A DNA stretch of 64,000 nucleotides from JBMNOZ01 sp050943335 (GTDB lineage Bacteria > Bacillota > Desulfitobacteriia > Desulfitobacteriales > Syntrophobotulaceae), in NCBI GenBank assembly GCA_050943335.1, contig JBMNOZ010000001.1, forward strand, positions 1 through 64,000, read 5' to 3'. Positions 34,078-43,426 of the stretch are shown piece by piece (positions within the stretch are counted from its first letter, which is position 1; each line of letters starts with the position of its first letter). Both the position numbers and the translations under genes were made by a program. The notes under the pieces are model-generated. The model searched no databases and was not told the DNA's origin. It worked only from the letters and a program-made list of their open reading frames with translations.

Positions 34078-35481
34078 TTAGGTTAATTCATCGAGGGCCA
34101 GGGCGTAGATTTCTGCCAATTGTTTTAGGTGTTCTATTTCTATATATTCATCCGGCTGGTGTTCAACTTTAGGTTGACCGGAAAAAGCCGGTCCAAAAGC
34201 CACTGCTCTTTGGAATGCTTTCGCAAAAGTAGTTCCCCCCATCCCTAAGGGTTTAGCCCCTTGATCCCCGGTATAATCCTTATAGACCTGGAGAAGCTTT
34301 TGAATTCGCTCATCATCTTCGGCAAAACTTAACGAGGGAAGGGAATCTAAAACCTTTTGCTCTGCTTTAAAACATTTAAAAGCAGAGTTTGTTTTTTCTA
34401 GGACCTCAGGCAGCTCTTCACCTGCAGGGAAGCGGATGTCCAGACGTAAGACGGCGGAATTCTCATCCAAAGTTAAGAAGGCGGGATTGATGGTCAGCTT
34501 GCCGGTGAGAGTATCTTCCATAGCTAGACCCAGGGATTGGCCGTGATGCTCAAGGCCTATTTTTGAGGCATAGGTTTTAAGAAACTCTTTTTGCTCTTTT
34601 CTTATCTCTAAACGGCTTAAGAAAAGGACTAACTGAGAAATAGCGTTTTTTCCACCCTCACAGGCAAAAGAGTGGGCAGCTTGTCCATAGGAGAGTAACT
34701 TTAAATTTTGATTGCTATTTTCTAGTTTAATAGCGAATTTATTTTGAACTTGGAAAGCCTTTAACTCCTGTTCAATCTCCCCTTCATGGCCGGAAGGAAT
34801 TTTTAGAACTGCCTCGCAATAATCGGGGACAATGTTTAAAGAATCCCCTCCTTGAAGTTTTGCTACTATTATTTCCGACTGGTTTTCGGAACTGGCCGGA
34901 GATTTAAAGTCCTTCTTGAGCTCCAGCCAAAGGAGACCTTTTTCAGCAATCACAATCGGGAATTTGGAATCCGGGACAATGGTGAAATCGGGCTCAGTAA
35001 TTGTTTCTAAAAGCTTTGGACTAAGTTCCCAGATAGTTTCCTCATCAATTCCAATGATAATTTGGATTTTGCAGTTTGGTTTTTTCCCCCCTTCTTTAAG
35101 GGCTTTTAGGGCATAGAGAACTGCTATGGCCGGACCTTTATTATCCATGGCCCCGCGGCCGTAAATTTTACCGTCTTTTATCTGCCCTTCATAAGCCGGA
35201 AAGGTCCACCCCGAACCTTCAGGCACCACATCGAGATGGACGGCAATACCAAGAGTTTTTTCCCCTTCACCGTATTCCACAATTCCTCCTAGGTTGTTTA
35301 TGTTTTTAGCTTTAAAACCCATTTGTTTGGCCAAATCTAAATAGTATTGCAAGGCTTTTTGGATTTCACTTTTTGAGCCGGAAACACTTTTAATTCTTAG
35401 ACAGTCCTGTAAAGATTCAAGCATTTCTTGATAAGAGTCTATTAACTCCTTATATCTGTTAATAGATTTTGATTTTTTCAT
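34078..35481 (-). CDS. pepV: M20 family dipeptidase (PepV-like)
   Basis: About 467 residues. A di-zinc M20 peptidase: HLDVVPEG and GRGAMDNKGP supply the first metal ligand and the bridging Asp, IDEETIWE the catalytic Glu pair, and KVEHQPDEYIEI the C-terminal His ligand; the large lid domain matches PepV, which releases amino acids from dipeptides in the cytoplasm. The start is placed at ATG 35481 behind GGAGG; the longer frame from 35547 adds 22 Lys/Asn-rich residues without an SD. Confidence 0.88.
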   Translation of the reverse strand: MKKSKSINRYKELIDSYQEMLESLQDCLRIKSVSGSKSEIQKALQYYLDLAKQMGFKAKNINNLGGIVEYGEGEKTLGIAVHLDVVPEGSGWTFPAYEGQIKDGKIYGRGAMDNKGPAIAVLYALKALKEGGKKPNCKIQIIIGIDEETIWELSPKLLETITEPDFTIVPDSKFPIVIAEKGLLWLELKKDFKSPASSENQSEIIVAKLQGGDSLNIVPDYCEAVLKIPSGHEGEIEQELKAFQVQNKFAIKLENSNQNLKLLSYGQAAHSFACEGGKNAISQLVLFLSRLEIRKEQKEFLKTYASKIGLEHHGQSLGLAMEDTLTGKLTINPAFLTLDENSAVLRLDIRFPAGEELPEVLEKTNSAFKCFKAEQKVLDSLPSLSFAEDDERIQKLLQVYKDYTGDQGAKPLGMGGTTFAKAFQRAVAFGPAFSGQPKVEHQPDEYIEIEHLKQLAEIYALALDELT

Positions 35482-35644
35482 ATAGCCTCCGATTTCCTTG
35501 ATTTTGGAATTTTTATTAGTTTTTCCTATAACCCACTTAGAATTCATTTAGAATCAGAGTTTAATTTGCCTTATTTGTAAGAAGGGATCTATTGGAGTTT
35601 TTTCTCCCAAATTCCCGGGTTTGCTCAAAAAAGCTTTTTTGTTC

Positions 35645-35673
35645 TTGAAAATATTGCAATTTTCTAGTAAAAT
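35645..35673 (+). promoter_or_regulatory. Promoter of the second HD-GYP gene
   Basis: TTGAAA (35645-35650), a 17-base spacer and TAAAAT (35668-35673); the start codon follows about 77 bases downstream. Confidence 0.55.
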
Positions 35674-35750
35674 TGGAAATGTTTCATAGGCTTTTTTAAA
35701 GAAGTAGACAGAAAATTGAATAACTTGGATTTTACTCGGAGAGAGGGCTA

Positions 35751-36818
35751 ATGAGACTAGTAAATATTAAATACGTTGAAGAAGGTTCCATCCTAGCAAA
35801 ACCAATTCGCAATTTAAACGGTAATGTCCTTTTAAGCAAAGGGGTAAAACTTACCGCTCAGTATCTGGAGAGACTGAAGGAATTAGGTATAGAAACACTG
35901 TTTATAGAAGATGAAAGATTTAAGGATCTCGAAATCCATCCCCTTATTTCCGATAAAACAAGAAAAATGGCTCATAATACTATTCGTTCCATAACCTTAA
36001 CCCTAGAGGAAACTAAAGGCGAAGCGATTGATGTTGATTCCGTAAGAACGGCGGTTTTGAATATAATCAATGATCTACTCTATAGTTATGATATTTTGAA
36101 TAACCTGGCAGATATCGCGGGACACGATGAATATACTTTTGAACACTCGATTAATACCACGGTTTTAGCTTTAGTACTGGGAATAGGCAAGGGTTATGAT
36201 CAAACAAAACTGCTCGAGTTAGGTATGGGGACGATTATGCACGATATCGGCAAGAAGGATATATCGCAAGAAATCCTGAAAAAAAAGGGCAAATTAAGTC
36301 CCGAAGAATTTGCGGAGGTTAAGAAGCACCCGCTAGTTGGTTATGAGTGCATGAGAAAAAATCAAGATTTTAACCTTAATTCGGCTCATGTAGCCCTCCA
36401 GCACCACGAAAAGTGGAATGGTGAGGGTTATCCCCGAGGGCTTAAAAATACCGAAATCCATGAATTGGGAAGGATCGCGGCAGTGGCTGATGTCTACGAA
36501 GCCCTGGTCAGCAAACGGTCTTATCGCGGTGCTTACCAACCCTATGAAGCGTATGAATATATTTTATCTCTATCCGGACATCAGTTTGATCCGGAAATAG
36601 TAAAGATTTTCGCCAGACATGTTGCCGTTTATCCCATCGGTTCAGGGGTTAAACTTAGTAATGGTTGGCGCGGCAATGTAATTAAACAAAACCGGGGGTT
36701 GCCTAGCCGGCCAGTTGTCAGAATAATTCATAACGGGGTGGAATCCCTTGCAGACCCCTTTGATGTGGATTTATCAAAGATTTTAAATGTTGTTATTGAA
36801 AAAGTAGAAAATCAATAG
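35751..36818 (+). CDS. HD-GYP domain c-di-GMP phosphodiesterase
   Basis: 355 residues. An N-terminal ~130-residue region of the kind often preceding HD-GYP domains, then a complete HD-GYP domain: HDIGKKDI, KKHPLVGYE, and HHEKWNGEGYPRGL (GYP intact, in contrast to the first protein at 316-2640). A C-terminal ~60-residue tail (GSGVKLSNGWRGNVIKQN) resembles the end of this subgroup. It probably hydrolyses c-di-GMP to GMP. Own promoter and terminator. Confidence 0.88.
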   Translation: MRLVNIKYVEEGSILAKPIRNLNGNVLLSKGVKLTAQYLERLKELGIETLFIEDERFKDLEIHPLISDKTRKMAHNTIRSITLTLEETKGEAIDVDSVRTAVLNIINDLLYSYDILNNLADIAGHDEYTFEHSINTTVLALVLGIGKGYDQTKLLELGMGTIMHDIGKKDISQEILKKKGKLSPEEFAEVKKHPLVGYECMRKNQDFNLNSAHVALQHHEKWNGEGYPRGLKNTEIHELGRIAAVADVYEALVSKRSYRGAYQPYEAYEYILSLSGHQFDPEIVKIFARHVAVYPIGSGVKLSNGWRGNVIKQNRGLPSRPVVRIIHNGVESLADPFDVDLSKILNVVIEKVENQ

Positions 36819-36829
36819 AATCCTCAGCT

Positions 36830-36858
36830 CTCCCTGGATTGCGCAGGGAGGTTTTTTT
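36830..36858 (+). terminator. Intrinsic terminator after the HD-GYP gene
   Basis: CTCCCTG (36830-36836) pairs with CAGGGAG (36844-36850), followed by GTTTTTTT. Confidence 0.85.
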
Positions 36859-36876
36859 ATTTTACCCCAACTTAAG

Positions 36877-36948
36877 CGAACATTAGAAACAAAAATCACA
36901 ACAATGTTCGGAGATTTTATTGACCGGGTTATTTTTGTCAGGTAAAAT
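36877..36948 (+). promoter_or_regulatory. PurR-type PurBox pair and pur operon promoter
   Basis: CGAACATT (36877-36884) and its inverted partner AATGTTCG (36903-36910), 18 bases apart, match the paired PurBox of B. subtilis (CGAA core in opposite orientations). Immediately downstream lies TTGACC (36920-36925), a 17-base spacer and TAAAAT (36943-36948). The 5' leader to purE is only about 33 bases, so no purine riboswitch fits there. Confidence 0.78.
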
Positions 36949-36987
36949 ATTTGGGGTGAGGAATGTTAACTTAAGGGAGGAATAATT

Positions 36988-37482
36988 ATGGTTTCCGTCG
37001 GCGTGGTCATGGGCAGTGATTCAGATTACGAGATTATGCAAGAGGCAGATAAAACTTTAAAACAGTTTGGAGTTTCGACGGAACTTAAAGTCTCTTCAGC
37101 CCACCGGACCTTAAAACGTACTTTGGAATGGGTACAGGGCTTCGAAAATCAGGGCGGAAAAATTATAATTGCCGGGGCTGGTTTAGCAGCTCATCTGCCG
37201 GGGATTATTGCTGGAGCCACTACTCTTCCGGTAATCGGGGTCCCGATCTGCAGCGGAGCTTTAAAGGGAGTGGATGCTCTTTATTCCATCGTTCAAATGC
37301 CGCCGGGAATACCCGTAGCAACAGTAGGGATAAACGGAGCGCGAAACGCCGCCCTGCTCGCTGTGCAGATGCTGGCGCTAGAGGATGGGGAACTAAAAGA
37401 AAAACTAGCCAGCTTCAGGAAGGACTTGGCAGCGGGGGTGGAAGCAAAGGATAAGGCTTTATTGGAAAGACTAAGGTTATAG
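36988..37482 (+). CDS. purE: N5-carboxyaminoimidazole ribonucleotide mutase
   Basis: 164-residue PurE. GSDSDYEIM, SAHRT and IAGAGLAAHLPG mark the active site, and the VNGARNAALLA-like segment (INGARNAALLA) resembles thermophile class I enzymes. Class I PurE normally needs PurK to make its substrate, but purK is not adjacent. SD GGGAGG. First gene of the pur operon. Confidence 0.94.
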   Translation: MVSVGVVMGSDSDYEIMQEADKTLKQFGVSTELKVSSAHRTLKRTLEWVQGFENQGGKIIIAGAGLAAHLPGIIAGATTLPVIGVPICSGALKGVDALYSIVQMPPGIPVATVGINGARNAALLAVQMLALEDGELKEKLASFRKDLAAGVEAKDKALLERLRL

Positions 37483-37507
37483 TCTTGTAATGTAAAGGAG
37501 AATGCTT

Positions 37508-38803
37508 GTGATCGAAAGGTATACCTTGCCGGAGATGGGGAAGATATGGAGAGATGATTACCGTTTACAACTCTGGCTAAAAATAGAGATAGCGGCCTGT
37601 GAGGGATGGGCTAAGATAGGAAAAATCCCACCCGAAGCTGTAGAAGCGATAAAACAGAAAGCGTCTTTTTCCTGGGAAAGGGTTAAAGAAATAGAAAAAA
37701 CAACCCATCACGATGTGCTCGCTTTTTTAACAAATGTGGCTGAGAATGTGGGGGAAGAGGCTAAATACATACATTTAGGCTTGACTTCTTCTGATATTTT
37801 AGATACTGCTCTTTCTTTGCAACTTGTCGAAGCTGCCGATATTCTCTTATCAAAGCTAGACAAACTTATTTCTTTACTGGCATCTAAGGCGGTAAAATAT
37901 AAGGATACCCTGCAAATGGGTCGTTCTCACGGAGTCCACGCTGAACCGATAACTTTCGGTTTAAAACTCGCTTTATGGCATGAAGAGATAAAACGGCAAA
38001 AAGAAAGACTCCTCTTCGCTAAAGAGGAGATCCGGGTAGGAAAAATCTCTGGGGCGGTTGGAACTTTTGCTAATGTCGATCCGAGAGTAGAAGAATGGGT
38101 TTGCCGGAGTTTGGGACTTAAATGGGCTTCAGTCTCTACCCAGATTATCCAAAGGGATAGACACGCTTTTTTTGTTGCGGTTTTAGCCGGCATAGGTGCA
38201 TCTTTGGATAAAATGGCTACTGAAATCCGCAATCTACAGCGCACCGATGTGCACGAAGTAGAGGAACCCTTTGCTAGAGGACAGAAAGGGTCTTCAGCTA
38301 TGCCTCATAAGAAGAATCCGGTTATTACGGAAAGAATTAGCGGGATGGCCCGCTTGCTCAGGGGACATGCCCAGGTAGCTTTCGAAAACGTCGCTTTATG
38401 GCATGAGCGCGATATTTCCCATTCTTCCGCCGAAAGGGTTATTCTTCCGGACTGTACTATTGCCCTGGATTATATGTTGCAAAAGATGATTCAAACAATT
38501 GAGGGTTTGCGAGTATTTCCGGAGCAGATGATAGAGAACATCGGTAAAGTATACGGGCTTATTTTCTCTCAAAGGGTAATGCTGGCTTTGGTGGATAAAG
38601 GACTGAGCCGGGAGAAAGCTTATGAATTGGTTCAAAACCGGGCCCTTTTATCCTGGGAAACAAAAACGGAATTTAAAGCGCAAATTTTACAGGACAAAGA
38701 AATTATGGAGATTCTGAAACCCGAGGAAGTCGACGAGTTGTTTGATTATGAATATCACACCAAAAACATTGATTATATCTTTACAAGAATCGGACTTCTT
38801 TAA
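37508..38803 (+). CDS. purB: Adenylosuccinate lyase
   Basis: About 431 residues. Acts twice in purine synthesis (SAICAR to AICAR, adenylosuccinate to AMP). Signature SSAMPHKKNP and the catalytic regions TTHHDVLAF and MGRSHGVHAEPITFG are intact. GTG 37508 gives the usual IERYTLPEMGKIW start with SD AAAGGAG seven bases away; ATG 37502 is only one base from that SD. purC would normally follow but is absent. Confidence 0.95.
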   Translation: MIERYTLPEMGKIWRDDYRLQLWLKIEIAACEGWAKIGKIPPEAVEAIKQKASFSWERVKEIEKTTHHDVLAFLTNVAENVGEEAKYIHLGLTSSDILDTALSLQLVEAADILLSKLDKLISLLASKAVKYKDTLQMGRSHGVHAEPITFGLKLALWHEEIKRQKERLLFAKEEIRVGKISGAVGTFANVDPRVEEWVCRSLGLKWASVSTQIIQRDRHAFFVAVLAGIGASLDKMATEIRNLQRTDVHEVEEPFARGQKGSSAMPHKKNPVITERISGMARLLRGHAQVAFENVALWHERDISHSSAERVILPDCTIALDYMLQKMIQTIEGLRVFPEQMIENIGKVYGLIFSQRVMLALVDKGLSREKAYELVQNRALLSWETKTEFKAQILQDKEIMEILKPEEVDELFDYEYHTKNIDYIFTRIGLL

Positions 38804-38843
38804 CAATTGAAATGTGCTTTACGGCTAAAGGAGGTAATTGCTC

Positions 38844-39086
38844 ATGCTGAGGGCTAAAATTACGGTGACCTTAAAAGAAAGTATTTTTGATCCCCAAGGG
38901 AAGGCGACGGAAAACACTTTAAAAGAGATGGGATTCCCCGTGGGAACTGTTCGTATCGGGAAATTCATAGAAGTTAGTTTAGTTGAAAAGGATAAAGAAA
39001 AAGCGGAAAAAATTGTGCAAGAAATTAGCGACCAGCTTTTAGCAAACCCTGTAATCGAAGATTATTCTTTTGAATTGGAGGGTTGA
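38844..39086 (+). CDS. purS: FGAM synthase subunit PurS
   Basis: 80 residues. PurS bridges PurL and PurQ in the three-part formylglycinamidine ribonucleotide synthase of Gram-positives. Typical features are the N-terminal strand RAKITVTLKESIFDPQG and the segment GFPVGTVRIGKFIEV. ATG 38844 behind AAAGGAGG; TTG 38838 is too close to that site. Confidence 0.93.
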   Translation: MLRAKITVTLKESIFDPQGKATENTLKEMGFPVGTVRIGKFIEVSLVEKDKEKAEKIVQEISDQLLANPVIEDYSFELEG

Positions 39087-39088
39087 AC

Positions 39089-39793
39089 TTGAGAATAGGT
39101 ATTGTGAACTTTCCCGGTAGCGACGGGACGGATTGTTTATTAGCCTGGCGTTTGCTGGGAGAAGAACCGGTTTTGCTCCCTCCTTGGGAAACGAGAATTA
39201 AAGATTATGATTTACTCCTTCTGCCAGGGGGATTTTCTTACGGGGATTATTTAAGACCGGCGGCCCTGGCCCGCTACTGCCCCATAGTCAAAGAGATTAT
39301 TCGTTTTGCGCGAGAAGGGGGTTTGGTTTGGGGCATCGGCAACGGGTTCCAACTCTTAACCGAGGCCGGGCTTTTGCCGGGCGCCTTTTTACCAAATAAA
39401 GGATTACGCTTTATTTGCAGTCCCCAACATTTAAAAGTGGAAAGCAACAATTCGGCTTTTACCAATCAATATGAATCAGGGGAGATAATTCAAATTCCTA
39501 TTAGTCACGGGCAAGGCAACTACTATATTGATGATCAAGGATTGAAAGAGCTGCAGGATAATAAGCAGATCGTATTTAGATACGTTACGCCAGAGGGAAA
39601 GGCAGGAGAGGAAGGAAATCCCAACGGTTCCCGGGACAGGATCGCCGGAATTATTAACCGGGAAGGAAATATTCTGGGGATGATGCCTCGCCCGGAAAGG
39701 GTCGTTGAGAAACTCCTCGGTGGTCTAGATGGGAAGAAAATGTTTCTCTCCGTCCAAAAATATTTGGAAAGGAGCACACAGTATGAAGCCTGA
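39089..39793 (+). CDS. purQ: PurQ glutaminase subunit lacking catalytic Cys and His
   Basis: About 234 residues of the class I glutamine amidotransferase fold, in the right operon place between purS and purL. LLLPGGFSYGDYLR, RFICSPQHLKVE and ISHGQGNYY are clearly PurQ. However, the nucleophile region reads GIGNGFQ instead of GxCNGFQ: codon 84 (39338-39340) is GGC. The triad His region reads MMPRPER instead of MMPHPER: codon 201 (39689-39691) is CGC. The triad Glu (E203) remains. Glutamine hydrolysis should be abolished, leaving a structural subunit and ammonia-dependent PurL. TTG 39089 is favoured by SD GGAGGG; TTG 39083 abuts it. Confidence 0.88.
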   Translation: MRIGIVNFPGSDGTDCLLAWRLLGEEPVLLPPWETRIKDYDLLLLPGGFSYGDYLRPAALARYCPIVKEIIRFAREGGLVWGIGNGFQLLTEAGLLPGAFLPNKGLRFICSPQHLKVESNNSAFTNQYESGEIIQIPISHGQGNYYIDDQGLKELQDNKQIVFRYVTPEGKAGEEGNPNGSRDRIAGIINREGNILGMMPRPERVVEKLLGGLDGKKMFLSVQKYLERSTQYEA

Positions 39794-41981
39794 AGTATGG
39801 CGAAAAATGGGTCTTACCGATGAAGAATATAATAGAATTAATGAACTTCTGGGAAGAGAGCCTAATTTTTTAGAAACAGGGATTTTCTCAGTTATGTGGT
39901 CGGAACATTGTTCTTACAAAACCTCCAAGCCGGTTTTAAAAAAGTTTCCCACTGCGGGTAAGCAAGTGCTCCAGGGACCAGGAGAAAATGCCGGGGTTGT
40001 CGATCTCGGCGATAATTTAGCCCTTGCTTTTAAAATGGAGTCCCATAATCATCCCTCGGCTACCGAACCCTATCAAGGGGCGGCCACAGGGATAGGGGGA
40101 ATTTTGCGGGATATTTTCACCATGGGGGCCCGTCCTTTTGCAGCCTTAAACTCCCTGCGGTTTGGACCTTTGGAGGAGGAAAACAATAAATATCTCTTAA
40201 ACGGGGCAGTAAGCGGGATTAGCGGTTACGGCAATGCTGTCGGCATCCCTACTGTGGGGGGAGATATATATTTTCATCCCAGTTATAATGGCAGTCCCCT
40301 GGTAAACGCTATGGCAGTTGGAATTCTGGAACATAAGCATCTTGCCAAGGGCGTAGCTTCAGGGGTAGGAAATCCAGTGATGGTGGTCGGGGCTAGGACC
40401 GGAAGGGACGGGATACACGGCGCAACCTTTGCTTCTACAGAGTTGAGTGAGGAATCGGAAGCAAGCCGTTCCCCTGTTCAAGTGGGAGACCCCTTTACGG
40501 AAAAACTTTTGATGGAAGCTTGTTTAGAATTGATTCATAACGGGGCTCTGGTAGGCATTCAGGATATGGGGGCGGCGGGTTTGACCAGCTCTTCGTCAGA
40601 GATGGCCTCCCGTGGCAATAGCGGTATTGAAATGGAATTGAGTTTGGTGCCCACCAGGGAAGAGGGAATGACACCTTATGAGATTATGCTCTCGGAATCT
40701 CAGGAAAGAATGTTAGTCGTGCCGAAAGCGGGCCGGGAAAAAGAGGTTGAAGAGGTTTTTAAACGCTATGGTTTAGAAGCTACGGTTATCGGTCGCGTGA
40801 CTGATGACGGTATCTTACGGCTGCTGGAAAAAGGCAAGACAGTGGCGGAAATTCCGGTTAAAGCTTTAACCGATGAGGCTCCGGTCTATCATCGGCCTTC
40901 TGCAGAACCCCCGTACTACCAAAAGCTAAAAGAGTACAATTTGGAGAACCTTGGGTTTCGGGACACACCGGAAAACATCCTGCTCACTTTACTGGCGAAC
41001 CCAACTATAGCTAGCAAAGAGTGGGCTTATAAACAATATGATTATCAAAGCGGCACTAATACCGTTGTCGGTCCGGGAAGTGACGCCGCGGTCCTTCGGG
41101 TTAGGGGTACGAAAAAGGGTATCGCTTTGACAGCGGATTGCAATTCTCGTTATGTTTACCTCGATCCTTATGTAGGGGGGGCTTTGGCAGTAGTAGAGGC
41201 GGCGCAGAATATTGTTTGCGTCGGCGCTAAACCGTTGGCTATTACTGACTGCTTGAATTTTGGCAATCCGGAGAGGCCGGAGATATTTTGGCAATTCGAG
41301 CAGGCCTGTGCTGGAATAGCTGAGGCTTGCCGGGAACTGGAGACTCCAGTAACCGGGGGGAATGTCAGCTTATATAACGAAACATCCGGTTTGGCAGTCC
41401 ATCCCACCCCCATGATCGGCATGGTCGGGTTGATAGAGAACATTGAGCAGGTTTTAGGGAATAAAATCAATAGCGCTGGGGAGCAGATTTATTTAATCGG
41501 CGAATTGGAAGGGGAGCTTTCCGGTTCGGAGTATCTAGCTCAATTTGAAGGTCTTGAAGCAGGGGCTTTACCGGTTCTCGATCTCCCGGCTCTTAAAAAG
41601 AGACTGGATTTTATATTGGAATTAAACGAAAAAGGCTTGCTGCAAGCGGCCCACGATGTTACAGAGGGCGGTTTAGCGGTGGCCTTAGCAGAAATGACGG
41701 CCGATATTGGGGCCGAAATCTCAATTGATACCGAACGCGAGCTTCCCGCCCTTTTTGGAGAGCGATTGGGAAGGATTATTATAACCGTTTTGGAAGAGAA
41801 TTCGATAGAGCTGGAAAAAGAAGCTGAGCAGAAAGGTATTCCCTGGCATCGTTTAGGAGAGAGCAAGGGAGAAAATTTAAAAATTATTCTAAACAATAGA
41901 GAAAGGATTAATATCCCTTTAAGCACATACCGGCCAATATTTGAAGGTTCTATCGGGAAAATAATGGATTCTGGAAATTAA
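39783..41981 (+). CDS. purL: FGAM synthase subunit PurL
   Basis: About 732 residues, the small PurL type that needs PurS and PurQ. It performs the ATP-dependent amination of FGAR. SEHCSYKTSK with the catalytic His, the Mg/ATP segments HNHPSATEPYQGAATGIGG, and PTVGGDIYFHP are intact. ATG 39783 behind AAAGGAG lies inside the end of purQ (11-base overlap); the frame open from 39729 reads through purQ. Because its glutaminase partner looks inactive, it may use free ammonia. Confidence 0.95.
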   Translation: MKPEVWRKMGLTDEEYNRINELLGREPNFLETGIFSVMWSEHCSYKTSKPVLKKFPTAGKQVLQGPGENAGVVDLGDNLALAFKMESHNHPSATEPYQGAATGIGGILRDIFTMGARPFAALNSLRFGPLEEENNKYLLNGAVSGISGYGNAVGIPTVGGDIYFHPSYNGSPLVNAMAVGILEHKHLAKGVASGVGNPVMVVGARTGRDGIHGATFASTELSEESEASRSPVQVGDPFTEKLLMEACLELIHNGALVGIQDMGAAGLTSSSSEMASRGNSGIEMELSLVPTREEGMTPYEIMLSESQERMLVVPKAGREKEVEEVFKRYGLEATVIGRVTDDGILRLLEKGKTVAEIPVKALTDEAPVYHRPSAEPPYYQKLKEYNLENLGFRDTPENILLTLLANPTIASKEWAYKQYDYQSGTNTVVGPGSDAAVLRVRGTKKGIALTADCNSRYVYLDPYVGGALAVVEAAQNIVCVGAKPLAITDCLNFGNPERPEIFWQFEQACAGIAEACRELETPVTGGNVSLYNETSGLAVHPTPMIGMVGLIENIEQVLGNKINSAGEQIYLIGELEGELSGSEYLAQFEGLEAGALPVLDLPALKKRLDFILELNEKGLLQAAHDVTEGGLAVALAEMTADIGAEISIDTERELPALFGERLGRIIITVLEENSIELEKEAEQKGIPWHRLGESKGENLKIILNNRERINIPLSTYRPIFEGSIGKIMDSGN

Positions 41982-42027
41982 GATATCTATATTGAAATAC
42001 TGCTTATGAGAAGGGAGATTCTTAGCC

Positions 42028-43413
42028 ATGGGCATGTTTCGAGACGATAAGCCCCATGAGGAGTGCGGTCTGTTTGGAATTTTTGCGCCTGAACAAGAGG
42101 TGGCTCGTTTAAGTTATTATGGTTTATACGCTCTTCAGCATAGGGGTCAGGAAAGCGCAGGCATTGCCGTTTCAGATGGTCATACAATCCAACACTACAA
42201 GGACTTAGGTTTGGTTTCGGAAATTTTTTCGGCAGACAATTTAGAAAGATTGCAGGGCAAAATGGCAATCGGGCATGTTCGCTACTCGACATCGGGGACT
42301 ATTTTGCCGTCCAATGCCCAGCCTCTAGTGGTTTATTTTCAAAAGGGAATGATCGCCCTGGCTCACAATGGAAGTCTTACCAACGCCAATGATCTAAGAG
42401 AGGAATTGTCCAGTCGGGGCAGTGTGTTCCAAACTACAATCGACAGTGAAGTGATCTTAAATTTAATCGCTCGCTACCGGCGGTATAGCCTGGAAGACGC
42501 AATTGTAAAAACCATGCTTGATCTTCAAGGGGCCTACTCCCTCTTGATTATGGCTGAGGACAAAATAATTGGGGTTCGGGATCCTAACGGTCTCCGTCCC
42601 CTGTGTATTGGGAAATTGGAAAACAGATATTGTTTAGCTTCTGAAAGTTGTGCTTTCGATACTATTGGGGCGCAATTTGTGCGTGATGTAAAGCCAGGAG
42701 AAGTGGTGACCATTGATGAGGAGGGTATTCATTCCCGCCAAGCTTTGCCCCCGGCAAAAACAACTTTTTGTTCTTTTGAATATATCTATTTTGCCCGCCC
42801 GGATAGCACAATCGACGGTTTAAATGTTTGGGAAAGCCGGCATAGAATGGGAGCTCAATTGGCTAAGGAATGTCCGATTAATGCTGATGTCGTTGTTGCT
42901 GTTCCGGATTCCGGGACCCCTTCCGCTATCGGTTATGCCCAAGCCATGGGTTTGCCTTTTGAAGAGGGCTTGCTTAAAAACCGATATGTGGGGCGTACCT
43001 TTATCCGCCCTTCTCAGAAAATGCGGGAAATTGCAGTCCGAATCAAGCTTAATGCCAATTCCAAGGTGCTTAAAGGACGCAAAGTCATTATGATCGACGA
43101 TTCGATTGTCAGGGGGACAACGAGTTTAAAATTAGTGGAGATGGTTAGAAAAAGCGGTGCTAAAGAAGTGCACCTATTAGTGAGTTCTCCCCCTGTTCGC
43201 CATCCTTGCTATTATGGGATTAACATGGGAGAACGGGAAAAATTGATTGCAGGTAGAATGAGCGTTGAAGAAATATGTAAATTTGTCGGTGCCGACACCC
43301 TTTATTATTTATCTGAGGCTGGTTTTAAAAAAGCCCTAGGTATGAATTCAGCCTGTTTAGCTTGTTTTAACGGCTGTTACCCTGTAATATCCCCGGTACC
43401 GAAAGAAGATTAG
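42028..43413 (+). CDS. purF: Amidophosphoribosyltransferase
   Basis: 461 residues. First committed purine step. A 12-residue propeptide precedes the catalytic Cys13 (EECGLFGI), as in the B. subtilis enzyme, and Fe-S ligand cysteines of that class are seen (FCSFEYIYF, RHPCYYG, CLACFNGC). The PRPP loop is VIMIDDSIVRGTTS. So this glutamine-dependent enzyme is intact, unlike PurQ two genes upstream. Confidence 0.96.
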   Translation: MGMFRDDKPHEECGLFGIFAPEQEVARLSYYGLYALQHRGQESAGIAVSDGHTIQHYKDLGLVSEIFSADNLERLQGKMAIGHVRYSTSGTILPSNAQPLVVYFQKGMIALAHNGSLTNANDLREELSSRGSVFQTTIDSEVILNLIARYRRYSLEDAIVKTMLDLQGAYSLLIMAEDKIIGVRDPNGLRPLCIGKLENRYCLASESCAFDTIGAQFVRDVKPGEVVTIDEEGIHSRQALPPAKTTFCSFEYIYFARPDSTIDGLNVWESRHRMGAQLAKECPINADVVVAVPDSGTPSAIGYAQAMGLPFEEGLLKNRYVGRTFIRPSQKMREIAVRIKLNANSKVLKGRKVIMIDDSIVRGTTSLKLVEMVRKSGAKEVHLLVSSPPVRHPCYYGINMGEREKLIAGRMSVEEICKFVGADTLYYLSEAGFKKALGMNSACLACFNGCYPVISPVPKED

Positions 43414-43426
43414 CGAGGTAATAATT

